Positions 7,928-16,145 of a DNA stretch of 45,018 bases are shown piece after piece. Numbering within the stretch: position 1 is the first letter of the stretch; each line of letters opens with the position of its first letter. Under the pieces are notes generated by a model. The model did no database searches. It saw nothing but the letters and a program-made list of their open reading frames with translations, and was not told the DNA's origin. The position numbers and the translations under genes were made by a program. Source of the DNA: Gammaproteobacteria bacterium (GTDB lineage Bacteria > Pseudomonadota > Gammaproteobacteria > Acidiferrobacterales > SPGG2); the NCBI GenBank assembly GCA_029861845.1, contig JAOTYM010000018.1, positions 1 through 45,018 of the forward strand, in the 5' to 3' direction.

Positions 7928-7956
7928 TTGTAAAGAGGGGCCTTAGAGCTTATATA
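7928..7956 (+). promoter_or_regulatory. Sigma70-type promoter of the DUF1127 / small peptide operon
   Basis: TTGTAA (7928-7933) and TATATA (7951-7956) are spaced 17 bp apart. Transcription would begin near 7963 and leave a leader of about 90 nt that can form a small AAGCC/GGCTT hairpin before the Shine-Dalgarno site. Confidence 0.55.
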
Positions 7957-8051
7957 TGTGTCATAGGCACAGGTTAGGAGATAAGCCCTCGGCGGCTTCA
8001 GCCTTCAGATTATAGATGAAATTTTCTAAATTAGTTATAGGAGTTTGCGCA

Positions 8052-8312
8052 ATGATTACACGTTTTTTCCGAGCCCTACGGCGCTGGCACACCCGCAACG
8101 TCACCATCCGCGAGTTGTCAGCACTTTCAGATTGGCAGCTACGGGACCTGGGTATCACCCGCGGCGAGATCCCAAGTTTGGTCGATGGCCTGGTGCAGGG
8201 GACCCCGGCATTGCCGGCAATCGAGCTCACGACGACCACTGGGGTCGTGGCTAACCACGCAGAAAAGCTGCCGGTCGAGACCAGCCGCGAGGAACACGTC
8301 ATCGCGGCCTAA
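8052..8312 (+). CDS. DUF1127 (YjiS-like) protein, copy 1
   Basis: The start at 8052 is preferred over an in-frame ATG at 8016 because AGGAG lies 9 nt before it. The 86-residue product begins MITRFFRALRRWHTR, a basic amphipathic helix, followed by the DUF1127 core IRELSALSDWQLRDLGITRGEI. A low-complexity Thr/Ala/Pro-rich tail completes it. DUF1127 proteins are small and Arg-rich, and some characterised alphaproteobacterial members bind RNA. This gene is divergent from a LysR gene and followed by a membrane peptide gene 71 nt downstream. Confidence 0.88.
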   Translation: MITRFFRALRRWHTRNVTIRELSALSDWQLRDLGITRGEIPSLVDGLVQGTPALPAIELTTTTGVVANHAEKLPVETSREEHVIAA

Positions 8313-8383
8313 ATCAACGCTACCGAACCCGGTGGCGGGCAAGTGCCTACACCGGTACGGACCAAAGAACGGAGACTAGGACC

Positions 8384-8470
8384 ATGTTTTCAGAGATCGC
8401 CGTAAGAGTAGGGGCTGCCTACATTGGCGCGATCGTGCTTTTCACCTTCGCACTCATACTGGCCAACTAG
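8384..8470 (+). CDS. 28-residue single-pass membrane peptide
   Basis: ATG at 8384 is preceded by GGAG 9 nt upstream and the frame ends at TAG 8470. The peptide starts MFSEIAVRVGAAYIG and continues as one uninterrupted hydrophobic helix ending LILAN, so it should insert in the inner membrane. It follows the DUF1127 gene by 71 nt on the same strand and probably shares its transcript. No named family is recognised. The clean Shine-Dalgarno, the sharp hydrophobic profile and the stop right after the helix support a real gene. Confidence 0.65.
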   Translation: MFSEIAVRVGAAYIGAIVLFTFALILAN

Positions 8471-8480
8471 CGTTACGCGG

Positions 8481-8528
8481 TACCGTCGTGGTGGTCCCCG
8501 CCCCGCCGGCTGGGGCAGCACGACGGTA
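8481..8528 (+). terminator. Hairpin after the membrane peptide gene
   Basis: TACCGTCGTG (8481-8490) pairs perfectly with CACGACGGTA (8519-8528), and an inner GCCCC/GGGGC stem closes most of the loop. It starts 11 nt after the peptide stop. There is no T-tract, so it may be a 3'-end stabiliser or a Rho-linked end instead of a classical intrinsic terminator. Confidence 0.4.
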
Positions 8529-8549
8529 GCGACGATATACTTTTGTCTA

Positions 8550-8979
8550 TTGAGGTATATCGACGAGCTGGCTGAGCCTCGAATCCAGGACGATAGGGCG
8601 CGGCGGATCGGACAACCTGCCGGGCACGGGCAAGCCGTTGGCGTTGGACGGCGATAGATTCGTGCCACCCGAATTACGAATTCCTTACCGAGTGCTCAAA
8701 AACGTCGGTTAACTACCGCGCGATCTCCAACTGCGAGCGGAAGTCTCCGATCTTGAAGCCTGCGTCGCCACTGTCGACGATGCGCCATCGCGCGGGCGTG
8801 CCCATCAGCGGCTCAATTATTTACGTGCACAGCTACAAGGTGCTGGCAGTAATCGGGCCGACCTTAGGGTTGAGCAGGCGTACTATCCGCAACTCTTCGA
8901 TCGGTTTGACAAAGAAGCCCTTTCTTTAGCGGCGAGTCTGTCCAAGGTCTATGGCGCTAGTGTACCGATTATCGGGTGA
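8550..8979 (+). pseudogene. Broken DUF1992 (DnaJ-like, DNAJC28 type) gene
   Basis: Three pieces together spell a DUF1992 protein. The first frame gives YIDELAEPRIQDDRARR, matching the usual IDxLAExRIxEA start. A +1 shift near 8590 leads to DNLPGTGKPLALDGDRFVPPELRIPYRVLKNVG, the family hallmark of a DNLPGxGKPL box and a VPPELR-YRxLKN box. A TAA stop then interrupts before LPRDLQLRAEVSDLEA, and the frame runs on to TGA at 8977. One frameshift and one nonsense codon make a functional product unlikely. No start with a good ribosome site remains. Confidence 0.85.
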
Positions 8980-9068
8980 CGTTTATCAGCGCTTGCGTGA
9001 ATCGCAGGGGCGCATTATGTTAGTGCGTTCCTGGGATGGAATCCCATACCTGATATAGGGGGAATGTG

Positions 9069-10019
9069 ATGAGGCCATGTAGAAAGGATTTGCGGGCGGC
9101 ACGCTTTATTCTCCTGGGGCTCCTAAGTGTTGCGGGCAGTGCCTCCGCGCTCGAGCTCAAGCCTGGGCAAAGCCCCCCCAAGCGGTTGTACTCCAACGGC
9201 GACTCGATCATGCGGGCGGTCGATGCCTTTTTCCCATTCGATAATCTCAACCTTTCGTGGGTCAACGGCTACCATGGCTTCTGGCAGCGGCTGGCCCATA
9301 TACCCAATGTGAATGCTCACAACCAGCGAATCAGCGAGAAATTTGGAAAACGCAGTCGGAAAAACTGGATCGCGGCGCAGAACGGCGCACGGATGGAGCA
9401 TTTCAAGGATCAGGCGGCTGAGGCGGCGGGAAAGAATGTGACCTATGCGACGGTGATGCTGGGTGGCAACGACGTCTGTCGGAGCAACGTGTCAGACCTT
9501 CCAGACGAGGAAACTGTGGGAGATAAAATAGGTTTTCGGGACGATTTTAGGGAAGGTCTGGACGAGCTGCTTTCCCATCTGCCGAAGGGCGCTACCGTGT
9601 ACGTCGCGGGGATTCCGGATGTGCCGCGGCTCTATGACATCGGTAAGGATAAGGAGTTGCTAGGCATCGTGAATTGTCCTTTCGTGTGGGACCTGACTAA
9701 GCTGTGTGGCTCGGTGTTATCCTCGCGCAGCACGGGTGCGGACCGGGAATTTGTCCGAGAACGGATCACCGGCATGAAGAGTAATGGAAACTCCAGTGAT
9801 TTCTTTGAGGGATACAACCGGATTATGGAGCAAATCACGATGACGGCGGACGCCCTTAACCCTGAGAAGTTCTTGTACTTCACCGATGCGAGCTTCACCA
9901 TCGATTTTCAACTGGAGCACATCTCGGATCTCGACTGCTTTCATCCGTCCTGGGAGGGCCAGAGGGAACTCTCGAGAGTAACCTGGGAAGATTCGAACGG
10001 CCCCAATTTCGGAAACTAG
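9069..10019 (+). CDS. Secreted SGNH/GDSL-type hydrolase
   Basis: The 316-residue product carries a signal peptide ending near ASALE. It has the SGNH blocks: nucleophile Ser in YSNGDSIM, the Gly/Asn block VMLGGNDVC, and a C-terminal Asp-His pair in DLDCFHPSWEGQ. It is therefore a periplasmic or secreted esterase or lipase-like enzyme acting on an unknown ester. ATG 9069 follows a GGGGG ribosome site; a GTG one codon upstream is the alternative. Only 6 nt separate it from the next gene, so the two likely form an operon. Confidence 0.85.
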   Translation: MRPCRKDLRAARFILLGLLSVAGSASALELKPGQSPPKRLYSNGDSIMRAVDAFFPFDNLNLSWVNGYHGFWQRLAHIPNVNAHNQRISEKFGKRSRKNWIAAQNGARMEHFKDQAAEAAGKNVTYATVMLGGNDVCRSNVSDLPDEETVGDKIGFRDDFREGLDELLSHLPKGATVYVAGIPDVPRLYDIGKDKELLGIVNCPFVWDLTKLCGSVLSSRSTGADREFVRERITGMKSNGNSSDFFEGYNRIMEQITMTADALNPEKFLYFTDASFTIDFQLEHISDLDCFHPSWEGQRELSRVTWEDSNGPNFGN

Positions 10020-10025
10020 CTTCGC

Positions 10026-10655
10026 ATGACGCGTGGGTGGATCTTTGTGGCCGGCACGGTCGTGGGCGCAACTGCCGTGGCGCTAGCGTTCGGTTTGCTG
10101 GGCCCGGCGTCGACAGATCGGGACACGCTGCAGCTCCCTGCAGAGGGAAGCGCACCACAGGTCGCGGCGCCCGTGGAGACTAGCATCGTAGCCACGCAAG
10201 TACCCGCGGCGGTCCCGGCTTCGTCGAAGCTGACCGATGTCCTCACGCAAGCGGCCCCCCCGAAAGTCAAGCCGAACCCACAGTGGGATGCGCTGGTGAG
10301 CGGTACGGTTGAAGATGCCCTAAAACCCGACCGCAGTGCAGAATGGGATGCACTCGTCAGCGGTATGCTCGAGTACGAGGTGGAGCGTCGCTTCGGGCGG
10401 CAACTCGATCTAGTTCAGCAGCAACGCTTGCTTGACGCGCTCGCGCAAGTACGTTATGCGTCTCTCGGCCTTCAAGAAGAGCCGGGCGATGCGGGCTCGC
10501 CTGCTGCATTACGCGCACGACTCTCGCGTACATTGGCCATTCTGCAGGCGGATCGGATCTTTCGTGAGGAGATTGGCATCGGCGTATCCGAGTTCCTCCA
10601 GGGCCTGGACGCTGATGCCGTGGAGGATGTGGCGCCGACGCGCACCAATCGTTAA
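10026..10655 (+). CDS. Membrane-anchored protein with duplicated WDALVSG motif
   Basis: This 209-residue protein starts with a signal anchor (WIFVAGTVVGATAVALAFGLLG) and continues with a Pro/Ala/Val-rich linker. The segment WDALVSG occurs twice about 23 residues apart (PQWDALVSGTVED and AEWDALVSGMLEY). A helical, Leu/Ala/Arg-rich C-terminal half follows. No known family is recognised. Its last 29 bases overlap the start of the downstream SurA/DsbA-like gene, suggesting coupled translation and a shared periplasmic role. Confidence 0.65.
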   Translation: MTRGWIFVAGTVVGATAVALAFGLLGPASTDRDTLQLPAEGSAPQVAAPVETSIVATQVPAAVPASSKLTDVLTQAAPPKVKPNPQWDALVSGTVEDALKPDRSAEWDALVSGMLEYEVERRFGRQLDLVQQQRLLDALAQVRYASLGLQEEPGDAGSPAALRARLSRTLAILQADRIFREEIGIGVSEFLQGLDADAVEDVAPTRTNR

Positions 10656-12057
10656 ACGCACTGCGTTTGCGCTGTCGCTCATTCTGTTGTCACAGGCGCC
10701 GGTGAGCGAGGCCTCCCGTCTAGCGGCGCGGGTTGACGGCAAGGACATTCCGTTAACGCAAGTCGACCAGCCTTCACTTTCTAAGGTCAATCGCATTCGC
10801 ACGCGGCTCGTCGAGGTTGCGCGCGCCGGCTTAGAACGGCTGGTTGACCGCCAGCTCGGCGTCGAGGAGTCTATTGTTTCAACCCTACAGATCCCGCCGA
10901 TCTCAGAAGCTGAGATTGACGCGTTTCGGCGTGAACGTTTGGAAGACTTCGAGGGAGCTTTTGCACCGCGTTCGGTTCCGCCAGAGGTCGAGCGCGAGGC
11001 GATCCGCTTCTTCTTGCAGAGCGAGGCACGTAAGGCAGCCGAGGCGCGAATACGTACAGAGCATCGCGCGCAGCACCGGGTGGAAATACTGGTTCCCGAA
11101 GCCCACGAGCTTGAGTTCGCTCTTCAACCCGAGCGGGTCGTGGCGCGTGTCGATGACAAGGCTATTCTCGCAAGCGCGTTCGAAAGCGAGCTAGCGCTTC
11201 GCCTCTACCGATTACGCGGCGAGCTGTATCTGGAGCGCCGGCGAAACCTCGAGAGACGGATCGACCAACACCTGTTGGAAGCGGAAGCGCAGAGACGAGA
11301 GATTTCACTGGCGGAGCTCGAGGATACGCTGCGGCGCCGCGAGCCGGTGAGTAACGAAGAACTTGAAGCATTCATCGCCGAGCGACGCGCGAAGGGGCAG
11401 CGAGTCACCGATCCGGAGCGTGCGCGACCCTATCTGGCGTTCAAGAAGGCGTACCAACGCCGAGCGGATTTGCTGGCGCGGCTGCGTGCAAGCGCCTCCG
11501 TTCGCGTCTACCTGCAGCCGCCCGCGCGTCCACGTTTCTCGGTGGACACGCCAGGCGGCTTTTCACTTGGGTCTGGAGCAGGACCAACACTCGTCGTCTT
11601 CACGAACTATCGTTGCCGACCGTGTCGGGCGACACATCGCGAACTCGATAAGTTGCTTGGCGGCGGCCAACCGCCACAAATCATTTTGCGCGATTTCGTA
11701 CCGGTCTATGATCCGGTTGCGACTGAGGCGGCAGCAGTCGTTCGCTGTGCCGCTCACCACGGTGCGTTCGCGCGCGTGCGTGCCAGGCTGTTGGCGCAAG
11801 ATCCACCGCCTTTTGGCCAGACATGGTTTTCGCCGGCAGAATTTGAGGCCTTAGCTCAGCAAATTGATATATCGGCAAAAGACTTGCGGGCATGCGCAAA
11901 TTCCGCATCTGTACGCAGTCAGATCCAAAGCGATACTGAACTTGCTCAACGATTGGGCTTTGATCAAGCCCCATCATTCCTTGCCGAAGGCCTGCCATTG
12001 TCTGGAATGCAGACGGCCGAGGCATTGCGCCGTGCCCTCGATGGGCGTTGGCCTTAA
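10627..12057 (+). CDS. Exported double SurA-N-like / DsbA-like thioredoxin protein
   Basis: I place the start at ATG 10627, just before a signal peptide (RTAFALSLILLSQAPVSEA); upstream in-frame starts lie inside the previous gene. Two helical units of SurA N-terminal type follow. The first is AARVDGKDIPL...LERLVDRQL...ISEAEIDAFRRERL, and the second is VARVDDKAILA...LERRIDQHLLEAEAQRREIS...VSNEELEAFIAERR, so the domain looks duplicated. The C-terminal part is a DsbA-like thioredoxin fold with the active site C330-R-P-C333 in FTNYRCRPCR and the cis-Pro loop in FDQAPSFLAEG. It is a predicted periplasmic chaperone-oxidoreductase. No parvulin catalytic domain is evident. Confidence 0.75.
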   Translation: MWRRRAPIVKRTAFALSLILLSQAPVSEASRLAARVDGKDIPLTQVDQPSLSKVNRIRTRLVEVARAGLERLVDRQLGVEESIVSTLQIPPISEAEIDAFRRERLEDFEGAFAPRSVPPEVEREAIRFFLQSEARKAAEARIRTEHRAQHRVEILVPEAHELEFALQPERVVARVDDKAILASAFESELALRLYRLRGELYLERRRNLERRIDQHLLEAEAQRREISLAELEDTLRRREPVSNEELEAFIAERRAKGQRVTDPERARPYLAFKKAYQRRADLLARLRASASVRVYLQPPARPRFSVDTPGGFSLGSGAGPTLVVFTNYRCRPCRATHRELDKLLGGGQPPQIILRDFVPVYDPVATEAAAVVRCAAHHGAFARVRARLLAQDPPPFGQTWFSPAEFEALAQQIDISAKDLRACANSASVRSQIQSDTELAQRLGFDQAPSFLAEGLPLSGMQTAEALRRALDGRWP

Positions 12058-12059
12058 AG

Positions 12060-12759
12060 GTGTCGACAACATTTAGGCGCCAAATTGTGGTCAGCCCCGA
12101 CACGCAAGTGTCTTCGGTTTGGTCTGTGCCAGCCAACTACGAGGCCGAGCACGGGACAGCGCTGATATTGGCGCACGGGGCTGGCAACGACATGGGCAAT
12201 CCGCTTCTGGCCGCAGTGCATACAGAACTTGCGTAACGAGGTTGGCTTACGATCAGATTCAATTTTCCGTATAAGGAGCGTAGGCGGAGGCTGCCGGACC
12301 GGGCACCGGTGCTGGAGGCGACTTGGCGGGCGGTTATCGCAGCCGTGAGGGATGACCCGCAGCTTTCACCGAAACAAATGTTTTTCGGTGGCAAGAGTAT
12401 GGGTGGCCGGATTGTGACACAAGTGGTAGCGGCAGGAACGGATTTCACCGGATTGGTGTTTCTTGGCTATCCATTACATCCTGCGAACAAGCTCGATAAA
12501 TTACGTGCTCACCACCTGCCGATGATTCGCTGTCCCATACTATTCTATTCAAGGAACCCGCGATGCACTATGTAATCTTGATTTGCTAAAGGCTGCATTG
12601 AATCAATTGCAAGTGCCAGCCAAGCTACATGTGATCGAGGGTGGGGATCATTCATTTAATGTTTTAAAAGGTCTCGGTCGTAGCCAGTCCGAGGTACAAC
12701 ATGAGATCATACAGGTGGCTACCGATTGGTTGGCGAGCAAAAGCCAGACCGGATCTTGA
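12060..12759 (+). pseudogene. Broken alpha/beta hydrolase (KANL3/Tex30-like)
   Basis: The frame begins at the GTG at 12060 (or TTG 12048, overlapping the previous stop). It contains LILAHGAGNDMGNPLL, then an in-frame TAA at 12234, and continues in the same frame with RGWLTIRFNFPYKE, the nucleophile elbow GGKSMGGRIVTQV and LGYPLHPANK. A single-base frameshift near 12545-12555 moves the end (GTRDALCNLDLLKAAL, EGGDHSFNVL, ending SQTGS) into another frame. The Ser and His of the triad are recognisable. One nonsense codon and one frameshift indicate a dead gene or, less likely, two sequencing errors. Confidence 0.82.
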
Positions 12760-12774
12760 GACGAGGTGTGTCGA

Positions 12775-13551
12775 ATGTTGAGCCCAGTTAGTGAAACTAG
12801 ATTCGCACTGCGAATAGCGCTGTTCACGCTGTTTGCAAGTATACCTTGGGGTATTCCGCTTGCCTTCGGGTCGACGACGGAAATCGCTTTTAGCGCTGCT
12901 GATGGAGCGCGCGTGTTCGCGACCCATGCGCGGGCGAAAACGCCCACCAAGAAGATCGTACTGTTGTTTCATCAGGCCGGTTCCAATCGACACGAGTATG
13001 ATCCAATCACACCCGAACTAAACGAAGCTGGATTCGATACGCTGGCGGTCGATCAGCGTTCAGGTGGAAGGAAATGGGGCCACCCCAACAAGACGGTGGA
13101 TGCGATGGGGCATTCGGCATCATACGCACAGGCGTATCCCGACCTGCAAGGTGCATTAACATGGGCGATCGATCAGAGGTACACGGCGATCATCGCGGTT
13201 GGGAGTTCTTATTCCGCCTCCCTAAATTTCCTGCTGGCCAGTGAAAATCCACACCGATTGACGGCCGGGGCAAGTTTTTCCCCCGGTGAGTATTTTCCGG
13301 ATAAGGACCGGGTAAAAAGGGCCGCTTCCAAGGTAAAAATTCCCTACTATGTGACGGCCGGTGCGCACGCCAGCGAGGAGCAGCGTGTGGGCGAGGTTTT
13401 GAGCCTGGTGAATAGTGCTAACGTCAAACGCTACAGAGCAAATTCCGGTGTTCACGGGGCCTCTACGTTAAGGGCAGATGTGAATCCCAACGGTTATCGA
13501 AAGAATCTCGAACATTTCAAGGAATTTCTCACTACGGTAGCCCCGAGATAA
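12775..13551 (+). CDS. Secreted alpha/beta hydrolase
   Basis: The 258-residue product starts at ATG 12775 with GAGGTG 7 nt upstream; an in-frame GTG at 12766 is possible. A signal peptide (LRIALFTLFASIPWGIPLAFG) is followed by an alpha/beta-hydrolase core. VLLFHQAGSNRHEYDPI is the oxyanion region, and GSSYSAS holds the nucleophile Ser in a G-x-S-x-S elbow. VTAGAHASEEQ and GVHGAST are the likely Asp/Glu and His regions. It is similar in plan to dienelactone-hydrolase-type enzymes; the substrate is unknown. It lies 15 nt after the broken hydrolase and may have been part of the same operon. Confidence 0.8.
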   Translation: MLSPVSETRFALRIALFTLFASIPWGIPLAFGSTTEIAFSAADGARVFATHARAKTPTKKIVLLFHQAGSNRHEYDPITPELNEAGFDTLAVDQRSGGRKWGHPNKTVDAMGHSASYAQAYPDLQGALTWAIDQRYTAIIAVGSSYSASLNFLLASENPHRLTAGASFSPGEYFPDKDRVKRAASKVKIPYYVTAGAHASEEQRVGEVLSLVNSANVKRYRANSGVHGASTLRADVNPNGYRKNLEHFKEFLTTVAPR

Positions 13552-13783
13552 AGCATACGGTAAAGGCGACCAAGATTAGTCCGGATCCGCCCATCCCATT
13601 CGATCTCTGAGCGCAGTCCCTCTTCATCCATGCCCGAACCGGCCCGCTCGACGGGTTTGTGGGACTCACCGGTCGCCGCGGCCTGCGAGTTGCGCCGGCG
13701 TTGACGAGAGACTAGTTTTTAGGAGGCGAGCGTAAATCGCCGGAAGATGTAAGTCTTTGAGTTTTATCTAGATTTAGGATCGA

Positions 13784-15931
13784 ATGGACAATAAACCCGT
13801 CAGTAATGCGCTACCGCCAGCCTATAAGCTGGGCGAGTACGTCATAGAGTCGATCCTCGGGCACGGCGGGCTTGGTATTACCTATTTGGCCCGGGATACC
13901 AAACTCAGCTCTCGCGTGGCCATCAAGGAGTATTTTCCGCAGTCACTGGCCTTCAGGGAAAGCCGCTCCACCATCGTTGCCAAGACCTCAGGCATTACCG
14001 GCGGGGGGGAAAATTATCGCTGGGGACTAAAACAATTTCTAAACGAAGCACAGGCACTGGCCAAATTTAAACACAACAATATCGTGCGAGTGCTGCGTTT
14101 TCTCGAGGCCAACGATACCGCGTATATGGTGATGGAGTATGAAGAGGGCGAAAACCTTGGCGAGTACTTGAATAAGACTGGCGGTTATTTGAAAGAGTCC
14201 ATGCTGTTGAGCGTGTTCCTGCCAATTCTCAGTGGTCTCCAAGCGGTGCACGACGCAGGCATGCTGCATCTCGATATCAAGCCCGGCAACATCTATTTGC
14301 GCAGTAACGGCACACCTATGCTCATCGATTTCGGATCTGCGCGCCAGGCCCGGGGCGGATCCCAGCAAGCACAGCGTGTCGCCCTAACACCGGCGTATGC
14401 GGCAATTGAACACTACCCAGATCATGGTAGGCAGGGCCCGTGGACTGACGTGTATTCACTCGGCGCGACGCTTTATCGTTGTCTGACTGGTAAAGAACCG
14501 CTGGGGGCAATGGTGCGATACCAGGGTTTACAGCACAAAAATCAAGACCTGCTCAGGCCCGCAACGAGTTTTGAGCGTCCAATCTACACCTCACACATAA
14601 GGGAGTGTGTCGACTGGGCCATGAAGCTATCTGCAAAGGATCGTCCTCACACTGCTTTCGCGCTACAGCGCGGTTTGATGGGCCATGGCATGACCAACGA
14701 CAAGCCACGGCAACAGCCTACGGTCAGTTATAGATCGGGATTCAAGGGGATCTCCAGGGTAGTCGCCAACGTTGTCCCCAAAGAAAGAAAAACTGGCTTC
14801 CTAAAAACGGCCTTCGTCGGCCTAGTGATCGTGGCAACCGTAGGTGTGTTCGGCTTGAAATTTTTGTTGCACAACGAGTCGCTCACGGAGTCGCAGTTGG
14901 ACGATGGAATCGGGTTTGTTGAGCACAAGCTCGAACGGGTTGCACAGGGTGTAATGACGGCACTGCATATTCCAGTTCGACGTCCGATCGACGAGCTATC
15001 GAGATCTAATCCGCCCGAGCCGATCGAGGAACCAAAGGATACTGGATTCGAACCGTCCAAGGTTCTCGTACAAACGCTGAACGGGGATGGCCAGCGCGCG
15101 GAGTCGCTAGCTTTCTTGTTAGAGGGTAACTTGCTCGCCTCTTCCTATGCCGACGGTGTCGTAAAGCTTTGGAATGTCCAGTCGGGCAACCTTGAGCACA
15201 CGCTTGACGATAACAATTCTGCCGGCGTTGTGGCCGTCTCTCCCAACGGTAAGTTTCTGGCAACTGCCGATAGCAAGAACACCATCAAGCTTTGGAATAG
15301 GTCTTGGGGTAGTGCAGAAAAGCAGCTGACGGGGCACAACGGTCGCATTATACGTATGACGTTTTCACCTGACGGCCGCACTCTTGCATCTGTGAGTGCA
15401 GATCAAACGCTAATCCTCTGGGATATTAACGAGGAAAGAGTTGCGCATGAGATCAGCAGCTATGGCCACGATTTGTTGACTATGGCGTTTGTTCCCAACG
15501 GTAGACGGTTAGCAACTGGGCACGTCAACGGTGAGATCAAGTACTGGGAAGTGTCCACCGGAAAGCTGGTGGGATACTTTCAGGCTAATGACCAAGAAGT
15601 TACGACTATCCAATTCTCACCGGATGGCAACTGGTTGGCTTCGGGTGGGCCCAATAGTTTTCTTAAACTTTGGGATACCGGGCTCGAACGAAACGACCGA
15701 ACCCTGATCGGTGCACCAGATTCAGTCTATACGGTCGTTTTCTCGCCGGATAGTGAATGGTTAGTCGTTGCTGGTAGCAGCGATGCTATTCAGATTTGGA
15801 GTGTGGAAACGGCGGAGCTCGCTCACGAGTTGCACGGCTACAACGACGATATCTATACGGTGGCGCTGTCGTCCGATGGCGCGCTACTGGCAGCCGGTGG
15901 TGGCGATCCGACTGTCAAACTGTGGCGATAA
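13784..15931 (+). CDS. Membrane Ser/Thr protein kinase with WD40 propeller
   Basis: A 715-residue Hanks-type kinase. The N-terminal catalytic domain shows a glycine loop (LGHGGLGITYLA), the ATP Lys K48 in VAIKEYF, the catalytic Asp D164 in HLDIKPGN (HLD in place of HRD) and D182-F-G. A transmembrane helix lies at about 339-362 (FLKTAFVGLVIVATVGVFG). The C-terminal half, about 425-715, has seven WD40 repeats, each ending with KLWN, ILWD, KYWE, IQIWS or a similar block, which predicts a seven-bladed periplasmic propeller. It probably phosphorylates cytoplasmic proteins in response to ligand or protein binding outside. No partner phosphatase is nearby. Confidence 0.93.
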   Translation: MDNKPVSNALPPAYKLGEYVIESILGHGGLGITYLARDTKLSSRVAIKEYFPQSLAFRESRSTIVAKTSGITGGGENYRWGLKQFLNEAQALAKFKHNNIVRVLRFLEANDTAYMVMEYEEGENLGEYLNKTGGYLKESMLLSVFLPILSGLQAVHDAGMLHLDIKPGNIYLRSNGTPMLIDFGSARQARGGSQQAQRVALTPAYAAIEHYPDHGRQGPWTDVYSLGATLYRCLTGKEPLGAMVRYQGLQHKNQDLLRPATSFERPIYTSHIRECVDWAMKLSAKDRPHTAFALQRGLMGHGMTNDKPRQQPTVSYRSGFKGISRVVANVVPKERKTGFLKTAFVGLVIVATVGVFGLKFLLHNESLTESQLDDGIGFVEHKLERVAQGVMTALHIPVRRPIDELSRSNPPEPIEEPKDTGFEPSKVLVQTLNGDGQRAESLAFLLEGNLLASSYADGVVKLWNVQSGNLEHTLDDNNSAGVVAVSPNGKFLATADSKNTIKLWNRSWGSAEKQLTGHNGRIIRMTFSPDGRTLASVSADQTLILWDINEERVAHEISSYGHDLLTMAFVPNGRRLATGHVNGEIKYWEVSTGKLVGYFQANDQEVTTIQFSPDGNWLASGGPNSFLKLWDTGLERNDRTLIGAPDSVYTVVFSPDSEWLVVAGSSDAIQIWSVETAELAHELHGYNDDIYTVALSSDGALLAAGGGDPTVKLWR

Positions 15932-16145
15932 CGCTCTCTATTCAAGCATGCCCAATCGCTTTGATTTCTATGTCTTCATCGAACGCTATTAGTCACGCTT
16001 GAGCTTGCGCACTTTGTGCGCCATCTATACCCTCCATACCCAAACCGGCATTTGCCAGCGTGTGCCAGAAAATCCGCATGGGACGCATTAGATTCTTATA
16101 GACATGAAAGTTACACTTACGCGCTGAAGATCTGAGGGCTATCTG

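Noticed and set aside
9032-9046. Palindrome TGGGATGGAATCCCA upstream of the SGNH hydrolase
   Set aside because: The arms are only 6 bp and no promoter or second copy was found, so I could not support an operator.
10432-10626. Upstream extension of the SurA/DsbA-like gene
   Set aside because: It lies entirely within the preceding gene, is Arg/Ser-rich and would bury the signal peptide at residue 66 onward.
13552-13783. Possible gene between the hydrolase and the kinase
   Set aside because: Short frames on both strands lack ribosome sites and protein-like patterning.
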